DNA of 49,641 nt from assembly GCF_007829435.1 (NCBI RefSeq), contig NZ_VLJN01000018.1:30647-80287 (forward strand), in the 5' to 3' direction. The stretch comes from Cupriavidus gilardii J11. GTDB taxonomy: Bacteria > Pseudomonadota > Gammaproteobacteria > Burkholderiales > Burkholderiaceae. Below the pieces are notes generated by a model that had not been told where the DNA came from, did not search any database, and saw only the letters and a list, made by a program, of their open reading frames with translations. Both the position numbers and the translations under genes were made by a program. Position 1 is the first letter of the stretch; each line of letters begins with the position of its first letter. Of the stretch, positions 1 to 8,076 are shown one piece after another.

Positions 1-1
1 G

Positions 2-208
2 GAGGCCATGCGGCTGGCCGAGACGCTGGCGCAACAGTCGTCGCACGCCATGGGCCGCATCAAGGGGCTGATCAACCACGCCGGCACGGCGTCGCTGACC
101 GAGCATCTGGCCCGGGAGCGCGACAATTTCGTCGCCGCGTTGCATCATCCCGATGGCGGCGAAGGCATCAGTGCCTTCCTGGAGAAGCGCAAACCCAATT
201 ACCGCTGA
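2..208 (+). CDS. Enoyl-CoA hydratase/isomerase family protein, C-terminal end (partial)
   Basis: Only the last 68 codons are inside the window; the frame is open to the left edge. The visible part is the helical C-terminal tail of crotonase-fold proteins: a stretch like AMGRIKGLINHA, then an amphipathic helix with LARERDNFVAAL, then a GISAFLEKRKPNY ending. That order (trimerisation helices, then G-x-x-A-F-L-E-K-R-x-P-x-F/Y) is typical of enoyl-CoA hydratases of fatty-acid and aromatic degradation. The catalytic glutamates lie outside the window, so the exact reaction cannot be told. The kinase gene starts 48 bp downstream on the same strand, which suggests one operon for acyl-CoA breakdown. 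Confidence 0.8.
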   Translation, partial: EAMRLAETLAQQSSHAMGRIKGLINHAGTASLTEHLARERDNFVAALHHPDGGEGISAFLEKRKPNYR

Positions 209-256
209 CGGCAACGCACCGCGGCGCGGACAAAATACAAAGACACGGAGACGACC

Positions 257-1342
257 ATGACCACCAACGTATCGCATTTCGAAGGCACCCGCCCGGTGGC
301 CGACCAGCAGCGTTTCGATGTCGGCGCGCTGGAGGCATGGATGCGCGATCACGTCGCCGACTTTGCCGGCCCGCTGACCGTCGAGCAATTCAAGGGCGGC
401 CAATCGAATCCCACCTTCAAGCTGATCACGCCCGGCCAGACATACGTGATGCGGGCCAAGCCCGGTCCGAAGGCGAAACTGCTGCCCTCCGCGCATGCCA
501 TCGAGCGGGAGTATCGGGTAATGGCGGCGTTGGCCAACACCGATGTTCCGGTGGCGCGGATGTACGCGCTGTGCGAGGACGAGTCCGTCATCGGACGCGC
601 CTTCTACATCATGGAATTCGTCAACGGCCGCGTACTTTGGGACCAGTCGCTGCCAGGCATGACGACATCGGAACGCGCCGCAATCTATGACGAGATGAAT
701 CGGGTCATCGCGGCGCTTCATACCGTCGACTACCAGGCCATCGGACTGGCGGATTACGGCAAGCCCGGCAACTACTTCGCACGCCAGATCGAACGCTGGA
801 CCAAGCAGTACAAGCTGTCCGAGACGGAGAAGATCGACGCGATGGACGCGCTGATGGACTGGTTGCCGAACCACATTCCCGAGGAAGACTACGACCTGAC
901 CAGCATCGTCCATGGCGATTACCGGCTGGACAACCTGATGTTCCACCCCACCGAGCCGCGCGTGCTGGCCGTGCTGGACTGGGAGCTGTCCACGCTCGGC
1001 CATCCGATGGCGGATTTCGGCTACCACTGCATGAGCTGGCACATCGCACCGGGACAGTTCCGGGGCATCGCGGGTCTGGACCATGCCGCGCTTGGCATTC
1101 CGGATGAGGCGACATACCGCCGCCTTTACGAAGAGCGGACCGGACGTGAGATCACCGGCGACTGGAACTTCTATCTCGCGTTCAGCATGTTCCGCATCGC
1201 GGGCATCCTGCAGGGCATCGCCAAGCGGGTGGTGGACGGTACCGCGTCGTCCGCGCAGGCGGTCGATGCGGGCAAGCGCGCCCGCCCGATGGCGGAGATG
1301 GGTTGGCAGTATGCCCAGAAGGCCAGACAGCGTATCGGCTAA
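257..1342 (+). CDS. APH-fold phosphotransferase, ACAD10/11 N-terminal-like (putative 4-hydroxyacyl-CoA kinase)
   Basis: A 361-aa small-molecule kinase of the aminoglycoside phosphotransferase fold. A Gly-rich nucleotide loop GGQSNPTF is at residues 47-54. The Brenner catalytic loop HGDYRLDN is at 219-226 (Asp221 as base, Asn226 for metal), and the metal-binding LDWE has Asp241. Full-length relatives form the N-terminal half of ACAD10/ACAD11 in animals, and LvaA in Pseudomonas levulinate degradation; these phosphorylate the 4-hydroxyl of 4-hydroxyacyl-CoAs. This is family knowledge and has not been shown for this gene. An acyl-CoA dehydrogenase resembling the other half of ACAD11 lies at 6635-7897. 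A short GC hairpin with four T's follows the stop. A sugar or antibiotic kinase is less likely, given the neighbours. Confidence 0.85.
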   Translation: MTTNVSHFEGTRPVADQQRFDVGALEAWMRDHVADFAGPLTVEQFKGGQSNPTFKLITPGQTYVMRAKPGPKAKLLPSAHAIEREYRVMAALANTDVPVARMYALCEDESVIGRAFYIMEFVNGRVLWDQSLPGMTTSERAAIYDEMNRVIAALHTVDYQAIGLADYGKPGNYFARQIERWTKQYKLSETEKIDAMDALMDWLPNHIPEEDYDLTSIVHGDYRLDNLMFHPTEPRVLAVLDWELSTLGHPMADFGYHCMSWHIAPGQFRGIAGLDHAALGIPDEATYRRLYEERTGREITGDWNFYLAFSMFRIAGILQGIAKRVVDGTASSAQAVDAGKRARPMAEMGWQYAQKARQRIG

Positions 1343-1347
1343 GCGAC

Positions 1348-1364
1348 GGGGCTGCGCCCCTTTT
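1348..1364 (+). terminator. Short hairpin after the kinase gene, weak terminator
   Basis: GGGGC (1348-1352) pairs with GCCCC (1356-1360) over a 3-base loop and is followed by TTTT. The stem is short, so it may be only partly effective. Confidence 0.4.
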
Positions 1365-1440
1365 GTCACCTCAATCGTCATATGACCGGATGACATCGGC
1401 GCCAGCAGAGGCCGCCTTCTCCGGACTTTCCCTAGTTTTA

Positions 1441-1455
1441 CGCGAAATTTTCGCG
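1441..1455. promoter_or_regulatory. CGCGAAA-T-TTTCGCG inverted repeat upstream of the Bug gene
   Basis: A perfect 7-1-7 inverted repeat. It lies just upstream of a candidate promoter (weak -35 around 1462-1467, TATTAT -10 at 1486-1491) for the Bug receptor gene. It could be an activator or repressor site; the cognate protein is unknown. Confidence 0.4.
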
Positions 1456-1502
1456 ACTCTGCTGGACGTGTGTGCGTCGCACTCATATTATCCGGCTCCA
1501 TG

Positions 1503-1520
1503 TTGTATGACGACATACAA
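1503..1520. promoter_or_regulatory. TTGTATG-ACGA-CATACAA operator-like palindrome
   Basis: A perfect 7-4-7 inverted repeat, 18 bp, lies between the TATTAT -10 candidate (1486-1491) and the ribosome binding site (GGAGA, 1525-1529) of the Bug gene. It therefore covers the expected transcription start, where a repressor would act. The TTGT...ACAA ends recall operators of GntR-family (FadR subfamily) repressors; this is an inference from shape only. No GntR gene is in the window. Confidence 0.5.
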
Positions 1521-1534
1521 ATATGGAGACTGTT

Positions 1535-2521
1535 ATGACAACCCGCCGCGCCCTTCTGAAGTTCGCTTCCACCGCCGCACTGGCCGCCGTTGCCGCCCCG
1601 CTCAGTGGCGCGGCAATGGCGGCGGATAGCTGGCCGAACCGGCCGATCCGCCTGGTCGTGCCCTACCCTGCCGGTGGATCCTCGGACATCATCGCGCGCC
1701 TGATCAGCAAGCCGCTGGGCGAAGCGCTGGGGCAGCCGGTCGTGGTCGACAACCGCCCCGGCGCCAACGGCAATGTTGGCGCGGCGTTCGTCGCGCAGTC
1801 CGGCGGCGACAACCACACGCTACTGCTGTGCGATGTCGGGGCGCTGGCGATCAGCCCGTCCGTCTACACCAAGCTCACCTTCGATCCGGCCAAGGACCTG
1901 AAGGGCGTTGGCATGCTGGCCTATTCGCCGCACATGCTGGTGGTCCATCCGTCGGTGCAGGCCAATTCGCTGAAGGATCTCGTCGAGATGTCCAAGCGCG
2001 GCGAACTGAACTTCGCCGTCACCGCAATCGGCAGCGCGCCACATCTGGCCGGCGTGGCCGTGCAGCAGGCCACCGGCGCGAAATGGCAATACGTGCCCTA
2101 CAAGGGCGGCGCGCAGGCCATCGCCGATACGGTCGGCGGCACCGCCCAGGTTCTCATGAACGGCATGCTCGCCACGCTGCCGCATGTGCAGAGCGGCAAG
2201 CTGAAGGCGATCGCGGTGTCCAAGCGCACGCGCATGCCGCTGGTGGGCAATCTGCCGACCATCGCAGAACAAGGCGTGGCCAACTTCGAATCGGGCACCT
2301 GGCAAGGCGTGATGGCGCCGGCCAGGATGCCGGACGCCGCGGTCAATAAACTGAACGCCGAACTGGTCCGCATCATCCGCTCGCCCGAAGTTCGCGCACA
2401 ACTGGCCGGACAGGGCGCCGAGGTGGTGACGATGACGCCGGCCGAAACCAACCGCTTCTTCTCCACCGAAAAGGCGCGCTGGGCGACGGTGGTGCAACAG
2501 GCCGAAATCAAGCTGGACTGA
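1535..2521 (+). CDS. Bug-family periplasmic solute receptor (TctC-like)
   Basis: A 328-aa periplasmic binding protein of the Bug/TctC family, which in Burkholderiales captures carboxylates and related organic anions. The N-terminus is a signal peptide with TTRRALLKF, close to the Tat consensus, a hydrophobic run, and AMA-AD as likely cleavage site. The mature start, SWPNRPIRLVVPYPAGGSSD, carries the family's conserved P-Y-P-x-G-G-x-x-D loop. VVDNRPGANGNVG and the PYKGGAQA segment also fit. ATG 1535 is chosen because GGAGA sits 5 bases before it; an upstream ATG at 1523 would overlap that site. No TctA/TctB membrane subunits are adjacent, as is usual for orphan Bug genes. The ligand cannot be read from sequence. 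Two palindromes mark its promoter. Confidence 0.88.
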   Translation: MTTRRALLKFASTAALAAVAAPLSGAAMAADSWPNRPIRLVVPYPAGGSSDIIARLISKPLGEALGQPVVVDNRPGANGNVGAAFVAQSGGDNHTLLLCDVGALAISPSVYTKLTFDPAKDLKGVGMLAYSPHMLVVHPSVQANSLKDLVEMSKRGELNFAVTAIGSAPHLAGVAVQQATGAKWQYVPYKGGAQAIADTVGGTAQVLMNGMLATLPHVQSGKLKAIAVSKRTRMPLVGNLPTIAEQGVANFESGTWQGVMAPARMPDAAVNKLNAELVRIIRSPEVRAQLAGQGAEVVTMTPAETNRFFSTEKARWATVVQQAEIKLD

Positions 2522-2533
2522 ACCTCTGGCGCT

Positions 2534-2549
2534 GCCGGCTTTCGCCGGC
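2534..2549 (+). terminator. GCCGGC hairpin after the Bug gene, possible terminator
   Basis: GCCGGC-TTTC-GCCGGC lies 13 bases after the stop codon. The following T-run is poor, so this may be a 3' stabilising hairpin rather than a true terminator. Confidence 0.35.
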
Positions 2550-2620
2550 TACCTGTTTCCAGCACGTCGGACGCGAGGGCCTTATACTGGGCTCTCGCTT
2601 TTTTCTTTCCGCTTCCCGCC

Positions 2621-2803
2621 GTGTCGAGTCCCATCCCCGAGGACGACCCTCGCCCCCTTCCCCCCAACCGCCCCGACGACGATGCCTGCTGCGGCAGCGG
2701 CTGCGACCCCTGCATCTTCGACTTCTACTACGAGGAGATGGAGCGGTATCGCCAGGAATTGCGGGAATGGCTGGCGCGGCATCCGGAGCAGGCGGCACAC
2801 TGA
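2621..2803 (+). CDS. Small oxidoreductase-like domain protein (CCGSGC motif)
   Basis: A 60-aa protein of the family called oxidoreductase-like, N-terminal. The signature is visible: a proline-rich lead, CCGSGCDPCIFDFYYEE at residues 23-39, then an amphipathic helix with ERYRQELREWLARHP. The four cysteines suggest metal binding or redox chemistry, but the biochemical role of the family is not established; homologous domains occur at the end of some eukaryotic oxidoreductases and in mitochondrial proteins. Translation begins at GTG 2621. The sirtuin gene starts 9 bp after the stop, so the two are almost certainly co-transcribed. Confidence 0.75.
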   Translation: MSSPIPEDDPRPLPPNRPDDDACCGSGCDPCIFDFYYEEMERYRQELREWLARHPEQAAH

Positions 2804-2812
2804 AGCACGCGC

Positions 2813-3673
2813 ATGGACGACGCATTGCCGCCGGATCAACAGGCCGCGCTCGACGCCCTGCTCGACTTCGTACACCGGCATCCCCGCCTGCTGGTACTGA
2901 CCGGCGCCGGCATCAGCACGGACTCCGGCATCCCGGGATACCGTGACGCCGATGGCAACTGGCAGGGCCGCAAGCCAATCCAGTGGCGCGAATTCCTCGA
3001 CTCCCATGCCGTCCGGCAGCGCTATTGGGCGCGAAGCATGGTCGGATGGCCAGTGGTCGCCGCCGCCAGACCAAACGCCGCGCATCGGGCGCTGGCACAG
3101 ATGCAGCAGCAAGATCGCATCGCGCTGTTGGTGACACAGAATGTCGACGGACTGCACCATGCGGCGGGCAGCCACGATGTCATCGAACTGCATGGCAATA
3201 TCGGCTCGGCGTTGTGCCTCGATTGCGGATTGCGGCATCCGCGCGCCGAGATCCAGCGCTGGCTCGAGGACCGCAATCCTTCGATGAAGGGGTGCGATGC
3301 CACGCCGGCTCCCGACGGCGATGCGCGGCTGCCGCGAGACGATTTTTCGGATTTCCAGGTGCCGCAGTGCGAACGCTGCGGCGGCATCCTGAAGCCCGAT
3401 GTGGTCTTCTTCGGCGACTCGGTACCGCGCGATCGCGTGGAGGCGGTTCATCAGGGCCTGCAACGGGCCGATGCGATGCTGGTGGCGGGGTCGTCGTTGA
3501 TGGTGTATTCGGGGTATCGGTTCTGCCTCGCGGCTCAGCGCATCGGCAAACCGGTCGCTGCGGTCGTGCGTGGACACACCAGGGCCGACGCCATGCTGTC
3601 GCTCAAGATCGACCAGCGCTGCGCCACCATGCTTGAACACCTGGCACGGACCTCCTTCCCCATCGCCCTCTGA
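2813..3673 (+). CDS. NAD-dependent protein deacylase, sirtuin (SIR2) family
   Basis: A 286-aa sirtuin that removes acyl groups from lysines using NAD+. Visible motifs are the NAD-binding GAGIS (31-35) followed by TDSGIPGYRD, TQNVDGLH (108-114), the catalytic histidine His127 in LHGN, and four zinc cysteines at 135, 138, 186 and 189 (CLDC and CERC). The GILKPDVVFFGDSVP segment completes the Rossmann core. GIPGYRD rather than GIPDFR and the long spacing between the zinc pairs suggest a class II (SIRT4-like) member, but the class is inferred. It is probably translated with the small CCGSGC protein just upstream. Its position inside an acyl-CoA catabolism neighbourhood would suit a deacylase, though no direct link is shown. 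Confidence 0.9.
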   Translation: MDDALPPDQQAALDALLDFVHRHPRLLVLTGAGISTDSGIPGYRDADGNWQGRKPIQWREFLDSHAVRQRYWARSMVGWPVVAAARPNAAHRALAQMQQQDRIALLVTQNVDGLHHAAGSHDVIELHGNIGSALCLDCGLRHPRAEIQRWLEDRNPSMKGCDATPAPDGDARLPRDDFSDFQVPQCERCGGILKPDVVFFGDSVPRDRVEAVHQGLQRADAMLVAGSSLMVYSGYRFCLAAQRIGKPVAAVVRGHTRADAMLSLKIDQRCATMLEHLARTSFPIAL

Positions 3674-3751
3674 TGCCCTGAGCCTCTGCACGCGACAGGT
3701 GCGCTCGCGCACTCCATCACCGCGACTGGAGTCGGTCACCCGATGTACAAA

Positions 3752-3776
3752 GTTCCGAAAGTAGCGGTTCCGAAAG
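3752..3776. repeat. Direct repeat GTTCCGAAAG x2
   Basis: GTTCCGAAAG occurs at 3752-3761 and again at 3767-3776, 15 bp apart start to start. It lies about 110 bp upstream of the orphan 539-aa gene in otherwise non-coding DNA and could be a regulator site. No matching regulator is recognised. Confidence 0.4.
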
Positions 3777-3801
3777 GAAAGCGCACTGCTTCTTCTTGAC
3801 G

Positions 3802-3830
3802 CATCCTTGCGGATGATGAAGCGATTCATC
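3802..3830. other. Two adjoining hairpins between the sirtuin and orphan genes
   Basis: CATCC-TTGC-GGATG (3802-3815) runs directly into GATGAA-GCGA-TTCATC (3815-3830). No clear T-run follows. They could form a leader structure or a weak terminator for the sirtuin transcript. Confidence 0.35.
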
Positions 3831-3883
3831 CCGCCGCTTGCTCGCCGGGATAGCGTCATCGAACCGTTACGGGGGCCGGGCTG

Positions 3884-5503
3884 ATGACTCGTGCACGAGT
3901 GCAACCTGATTCCCGCACCTCTCTCGAATCCAACTATTGGACAAACATGCCTTTTGTCGCTACCACCGGACATCGGATTCCACTGTTCCAGAATGTTCTT
4001 GAGGCGCCCATTTCGCTGCACCCGGCAGCTAATGGAAGTGAGCATCAGCCCAACCCCGATGTCTCGTCCCTGTCCAGGGACATGGCAGCAGAAGCCTATC
4101 AGCTGTTCGTTGAGAACCGGTTCCGCGTCGAGTTCGATCGGCAACCGAACGATACGATCGACGCCATCGCCCGCTCCGAATTGATGTCTCGCCCCGAATA
4201 TGACGTGGACATCGACAAGGCAAGCGTCGGCTACGTAATACTGGATCACTTGAAAAGATCACTGGTCGCGCAACTCGGAAGAGGCGAGAGCGAGCAGATC
4301 AACACCCAGGCCTCGACATTGGCCGCGGCGCTGGCCAGTGGCGTCATGTGGAACGCCGAGGCGGAGGCGATGAGCAAGACCTTCGCTGATGAGGGTTTGA
4401 ACCTGCCGCCCGGCAGCGCGAATGTCGGCATACGCGTACGGCTCAATGATGACGGCACCGGGTGGATCGTGCACAAGACCGCGCTCTGGCATTCATATAT
4501 CGATGGGTCCGGCAAGGAACGGCGCATGGATAACGGCTCCCCGATCCTGCGTGTCGACAATCAGATTGAGGTCCGTTTCGATTGGCACTCCGACAGTGAT
4601 TTCAAACTGACGGCGTCCCCCCGCTTTTGCCATGTCGGGTGGAGCGACCCTTTGCTCGACGCCAGGCTGCTTGTCGCGCATGAAGAAGGAAAATCAGCGG
4701 ATGCCCCAGGAATGGAAGCCCCGCCGAAACATGTGCCGCTGGAACGCAAAGGGCTGCGCGGCTTTTTCAGCCGGCTCTACAACATCATGGCGTACTGCCT
4801 TGGAGCCAAGGGCATCCAATATAAGGCCTTGGAGATGAAGACCGTCTCGCAGATCATCAACGATGGCTCCACCATGCATTTGAAGCAAACGATCGGCGGG
4901 CCCGGTGTCGATCCCACACAGATTCACCACGTAAAGCACGATCCAATGAACGAGCGCCACTACGCTGCCGCCTATCCACATAGCACCGACATCGAGGCGT
5001 TCCATTTCAGTCGCACAACATCTGCCGCAGGCGCGGTGTGGACGATGGCCGACGGCGTCGCCCTTCCGGGCATTGAAGAACTGTTGCGCGAGCGGCCGAA
5101 TCTATTGGCGCAAGAACCGCCACCGCCTCCCTTGGCAGAGAACGTGCATCAGCCCGCGGCAGATCCCATCGATATCGCCGATCAGCCTGAGGTGAGCGAC
5201 ATTATTGAAGAGGCAGCGGAAGAAGAAGAGGAAGACGACGACGAAGACAACGGCGGCCGGTACCCGGCCGCCCTTGTCGCAACCTACAAAAACAACGCAG
5301 ACAATGCAAACAATGCAGCAGCCCCGGAACGACATCGGCGGGCCTCCGATGTGCTGGCGGAGCGCATCGTCAAAGGGGAGCCCGCTGTGCCTTCCATTCT
5401 TATCGAGCCCGCACCCTTGCATACGCCATCGCTGACAGACGAAGAGAAAGCCAGCCTCAAAGGACCGTTCGGCCTCCCTCGTCAACCCACCAACGTCTTT
5501 TGA
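3884..5503 (+). CDS. Orphan 539-aa hypothetical protein with acidic C-terminal tract
   Basis: I do not recognise this family. The protein is soluble-looking, with no signal peptide or membrane segment. Its central part mixes helical and beta-like stretches (VGIRVRLNDDGTGWIVHKTALWHSYID, FHFSRTTSAAGAVWTMADG). A proline patch (EPPPPPLAE) precedes a run of about 16 Glu/Asp residues near residue 445, and the tail is disordered and ends PTNVF. Base composition is visibly lower in GC than its neighbours, which suggests transfer. No good ribosome site precedes ATG 3884. ATG 3947 (MPFVATT) is an alternative start that would leave a 14-bp palindrome, ACTCGTGCACGAGT (3887-3900), untranslated. Size, composition and disorder would fit a secreted effector, but nothing proves it. 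Confidence 0.6.
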   Translation: MTRARVQPDSRTSLESNYWTNMPFVATTGHRIPLFQNVLEAPISLHPAANGSEHQPNPDVSSLSRDMAAEAYQLFVENRFRVEFDRQPNDTIDAIARSELMSRPEYDVDIDKASVGYVILDHLKRSLVAQLGRGESEQINTQASTLAAALASGVMWNAEAEAMSKTFADEGLNLPPGSANVGIRVRLNDDGTGWIVHKTALWHSYIDGSGKERRMDNGSPILRVDNQIEVRFDWHSDSDFKLTASPRFCHVGWSDPLLDARLLVAHEEGKSADAPGMEAPPKHVPLERKGLRGFFSRLYNIMAYCLGAKGIQYKALEMKTVSQIINDGSTMHLKQTIGGPGVDPTQIHHVKHDPMNERHYAAAYPHSTDIEAFHFSRTTSAAGAVWTMADGVALPGIEELLRERPNLLAQEPPPPPLAENVHQPAADPIDIADQPEVSDIIEEAAEEEEEDDDEDNGGRYPAALVATYKNNADNANNAAAPERHRRASDVLAERIVKGEPAVPSILIEPAPLHTPSLTDEEKASLKGPFGLPRQPTNVF

Positions 5504-5543
5504 TGCAAGGGTGGCGGCGCAAGGCAAAACGCCGCCGCCACCT

Positions 5544-6452
5544 TCACTCCAATCCTTCCATCACGCCCATCAATTGCTCTCTGAGCCACCGGTTCGCGCC
5601 GTCATTCTCCCCTCCCGCGTGCCAGTACAGATGCAATTCCAGTGACGGCACCTTGAACGGCAACGTCAGCAGCCGGTTGCCGTAGGCCTCATTGGCGATC
5701 CGCGCATAGCGCAGCGGCAGCGTGGCCAGCAGATCGGTGCAGCTCACCACGCGGCACGCTGCCGCGTAATGCTGGCAGCGCAGGCGGACCCGGCGCGTCA
5801 AACCCATCCGGTGCAGGGCCTGGTCTTCCAGGCCTGCACCACGGCGCCGGGACGACACGTGCACGTGCTCTGCCGCAAGATAACGCTCCAGTGTCAGTTC
5901 CTTCCTGACCAAGGGGTGGTCGCGCCGCGCCAATACCACCATCGGGTCTGCCATGAACGGGGCATGGTGAATGGCCGGGGATACCGGCAGCAGGATATCG
6001 ATTGCCGTGTCCAGCGTCCCGGCCAGCAACTCCGATTCCATTTCCCTTCTGTCAAAACGCACGGCCGCAATATCGACATGCGGTGCGACCGCGGCCACCC
6101 GGGTCATCAACGGCGGCAACAGGGTGGATTCGAGCGCGTCCCGCATGCCGAGCGTGAACCGGCGTACCGTGGCGGACGGATCGAAGTGAGGGGTGTCCTG
6201 TAGCGTGCGCGCGAAGGATTGCAGGGCCGTCCGTACCTCGCCCGCCAGCGAGCGAGCCAGCGGCGTGGGCGCCATGCCCTGCCCTCTCCGCTCAAACAGC
6301 GGATCATCAAAGACCGCACGCAACCGGCCCAGCGCATGGCTGACCGCGGGCTGGGTCAGATTGAGCTGCCGGGCGGCCGCGGTGATGCTGCCTTCCGTAT
6401 AGATGGCGTCAAACACCACGAAGAGATTGAGATCGATGCGGGAGAGCTGCAT
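5544..6452 (-). CDS. LysR-family transcriptional regulator
   Basis: A 302-aa LysR-type regulator. The N-terminal winged helix-turn-helix is clear: MQLSRIDLNLFVVFDAIY, then GSITAAARQLNLTQPAVSHALGRLR and LFERRGQGMAPTPLA. The rest is the two-lobed effector-binding domain. The start at 6452 fits the family; an in-frame ATG at 6509 would add 19 residues with no homologous look. It is divergent from the acyl-CoA dehydrogenase gene at 6635 and is its most likely regulator. An ATTCC-AC-GGAAT element (6517-6528) lies between them. The sequence (DLNL start, LNLTQPAVSHAL) places it near the NodD/NahR-like branch, but the effector is unknown. Confidence 0.85.
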   Translation of the reverse strand: MQLSRIDLNLFVVFDAIYTEGSITAAARQLNLTQPAVSHALGRLRAVFDDPLFERRGQGMAPTPLARSLAGEVRTALQSFARTLQDTPHFDPSATVRRFTLGMRDALESTLLPPLMTRVAAVAPHVDIAAVRFDRREMESELLAGTLDTAIDILLPVSPAIHHAPFMADPMVVLARRDHPLVRKELTLERYLAAEHVHVSSRRRGAGLEDQALHRMGLTRRVRLRCQHYAAACRVVSCTDLLATLPLRYARIANEAYGNRLLTLPFKVPSLELHLYWHAGGENDGANRWLREQLMGVMEGLE

Positions 6453-6516
6453 GGTGGCATTCTGGCACGGAATGCAGGCTGTTGATACTACCGAATCCAG
6501 ATAATTCATTTTTCAT

Positions 6517-6528
6517 ATTCCACGGAAT
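6517..6528. promoter_or_regulatory. ATTCC-AC-GGAAT dyad in the lysR/acyl-CoA dehydrogenase spacer
   Basis: A perfect 5-2-5 inverted repeat in the divergent spacer, 107 bp before the dehydrogenase start. LysR regulators usually bind a short AT-rich dyad in this position. Assignment is by position only. Confidence 0.3.
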
Positions 6529-6634
6529 CGGCTAGAGTCTTCGGGTCGGCGCATTTCGCGTCAGCCCGCAAGCGCGGTTCATCGGCCGCGGAGATGGTGG
6601 CGGGGCAACATTGCAGGGGTCGTGAGGAGACAAT

Positions 6635-7897
6635 ATGGATTTCGAATACTCGCCCAAGGTCAAGGAGATGCGTGCCAGGCTGCTGGCCTTCTTCGACCAG
6701 CATATCTACCCCAACGAGAAGCGTTTCCACGCCGAGATCCACGCGAATCGCCAGGCGGGCAATGCCTGGGTCCCGACCAAGGTGGTCGAGGAGCTGAAGC
6801 CGCTGGCCCGCGAGGCGGGGCTGTGGAACCTGTTCCTGCCGCGTTCCAAGCGGGCGCCGGAGGGGCTGTCCAATCTCGAATACGCACCGCTGTGCGAGAT
6901 CATGGGCCGGGTGCCCTGGTCGCCCGAGGTCTTCAACTGCGCGGCGCCGGACACCGGGAATATGGAAACGCTGGAGCGCTACGCGTCCGAGTCGTTGAAA
7001 GACCAGTGGCTGGAGCCGCTGCTGCGCGGGGAAATCCGCTCCGCGTTCCTCATGACCGAGCCGGGCGTGGCGTCGTCGGACGCCACCAATATCGCTTGCC
7101 GCATCGAGCGCGATGGCGACCACTACGTGATCAACGGTACCAAGTGGTGGTCGTCGGGCGCCGGAGATCCGCGTTGCAAGGTGTACATCGTGATGGGCAA
7201 GACCAATCCCGATGCCGGCCGCCATGAGCAGCAATCGATGATCGTCGTGCCCGCCGACACCCCGGGCATTACGGTCAAGCGCCACCTTCCGGTGTTCGGC
7301 TACGACGACGCGCCGCACGGACACATGGAAATCGAGCTGAAGAACGTGCGCGTGCCTGCCGCGAACATCCTGCTGGGTGAAGGCCGCGGCTTTGAAATCG
7401 CGCAGGGGCGCCTCGGGCCGGGCCGCATCCATCACTGCATGCGCAGCATCGGCGTGGCGGAGCGCGCGCTCGAACTGATGTGCAAACGCAGCCTGGAGCG
7501 GGTGGCGTTCGGCAAGCAGATCGCACGCCATGGCGTTACGCAGGAGCGCATCGCCGAAGCCCGTTGCGAGATCGAGATGGCGCGCCTGCTGACGCTGAAG
7601 GCGGCGTACATGATGGACACGGTGGGCAACAAGGTGGCAAAGGCCGAGATTGCGATGATCAAGGTGGTGGCGCCCAACGTCGCGCTGAAGGTCATCGACT
7701 GGGCCATCCAGGTACACGGTGCGGCCGGCGTGTCGGAGGACTTCCCGCTGGCGTCGTGGTGGGCGCACCAGCGTACGTTGCGCCTGGCCGACGGTCCGGA
7801 CGAGGTGCACCGCAATGCGATCGCCAAGCTGGAACTGGCCAAGCACATGAGTCTCAATCCGGACGAGATCGCCATGCCGGTTACCCGGGGCGCCTGA
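6635..7897 (+). CDS. Acyl-CoA dehydrogenase, ACAD11 C-terminal-like
   Basis: A 420-aa FAD-dependent acyl-CoA dehydrogenase. It has the N-terminal helical domain ([21 protein letters not shown]), the flavin/substrate stretch [17 protein letters not shown] near residue 145, the beta-domain [16 protein letters not shown]-type segment, and a C-terminal helical bundle with [21 protein letters not shown] and [10 protein letters not shown]. These C-terminal stretches closely recall human ACAD11 ([31 protein letters not shown]). That subfamily acts on 4-hydroxy/4-phospho-acyl-CoAs, working with an APH-type kinase such as the one at 257-1342. A GAGGAGA ribosome site precedes ATG 6635. The stop is followed by a strong terminator. 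Subfamily placement is from memory; ordinary fatty acyl-CoA oxidation is the fallback. Confidence 0.88.
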   Translation: MDFEYSPKVKEMRARLLAFFDQHIYPNEKRFHAEIHANRQAGNAWVPTKVVEELKPLAREAGLWNLFLPRSKRAPEGLSNLEYAPLCEIMGRVPWSPEVFNCAAPDTGNMETLERYASESLKDQWLEPLLRGEIRSAFLMTEPGVASSDATNIACRIERDGDHYVINGTKWWSSGAGDPRCKVYIVMGKTNPDAGRHEQQSMIVVPADTPGITVKRHLPVFGYDDAPHGHMEIELKNVRVPAANILLGEGRGFEIAQGRLGPGRIHHCMRSIGVAERALELMCKRSLERVAFGKQIARHGVTQERIAEARCEIEMARLLTLKAAYMMDTVGNKVAKAEIAMIKVVAPNVALKVIDWAIQVHGAAGVSEDFPLASWWAHQRTLRLADGPDEVHRNAIAKLELAKHMSLNPDEIAMPVTRGA

Positions 7898-7955
7898 CAC
7901 CGACCTCATTGGCCCGGGCGAGCCTCCCGCCGGATCGCCCCACGGCTTTTCTGAT

Positions 7956-7983
7956 AACGCGCAGCCCGTCTGCGCGTTTTTTT
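7956..7983 (+). terminator. Rho-independent terminator after the acyl-CoA dehydrogenase
   Basis: AACGCGCAG (7956-7964) pairs perfectly with CTGCGCGTT (7970-7978) over a 5-base loop, followed by a run of T's to 7983. Confidence 0.85.
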
Positions 7984-8076
7984 CTTCTGTGCTTAAATGC
8001 CCCGGTCTCGACAAACCGTGCGCCGGCGCGCATCCCTGGACGGACCGGCCCGGCGCTTACCATCAGGAGCTCATCG

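Noticed and set aside
3752-3776. A hrp/PIP-type box (TTCG-N16-TTCG) in front of the orphan gene
   Set aside because: TTCCG repeats are present but spacing and sequence do not fit; the direct repeat is reported as such.
2582-4249. Long minus-strand frame opposite the sirtuin
   Set aside because: Shadow of the sirtuin gene, which has all catalytic and zinc residues in order.
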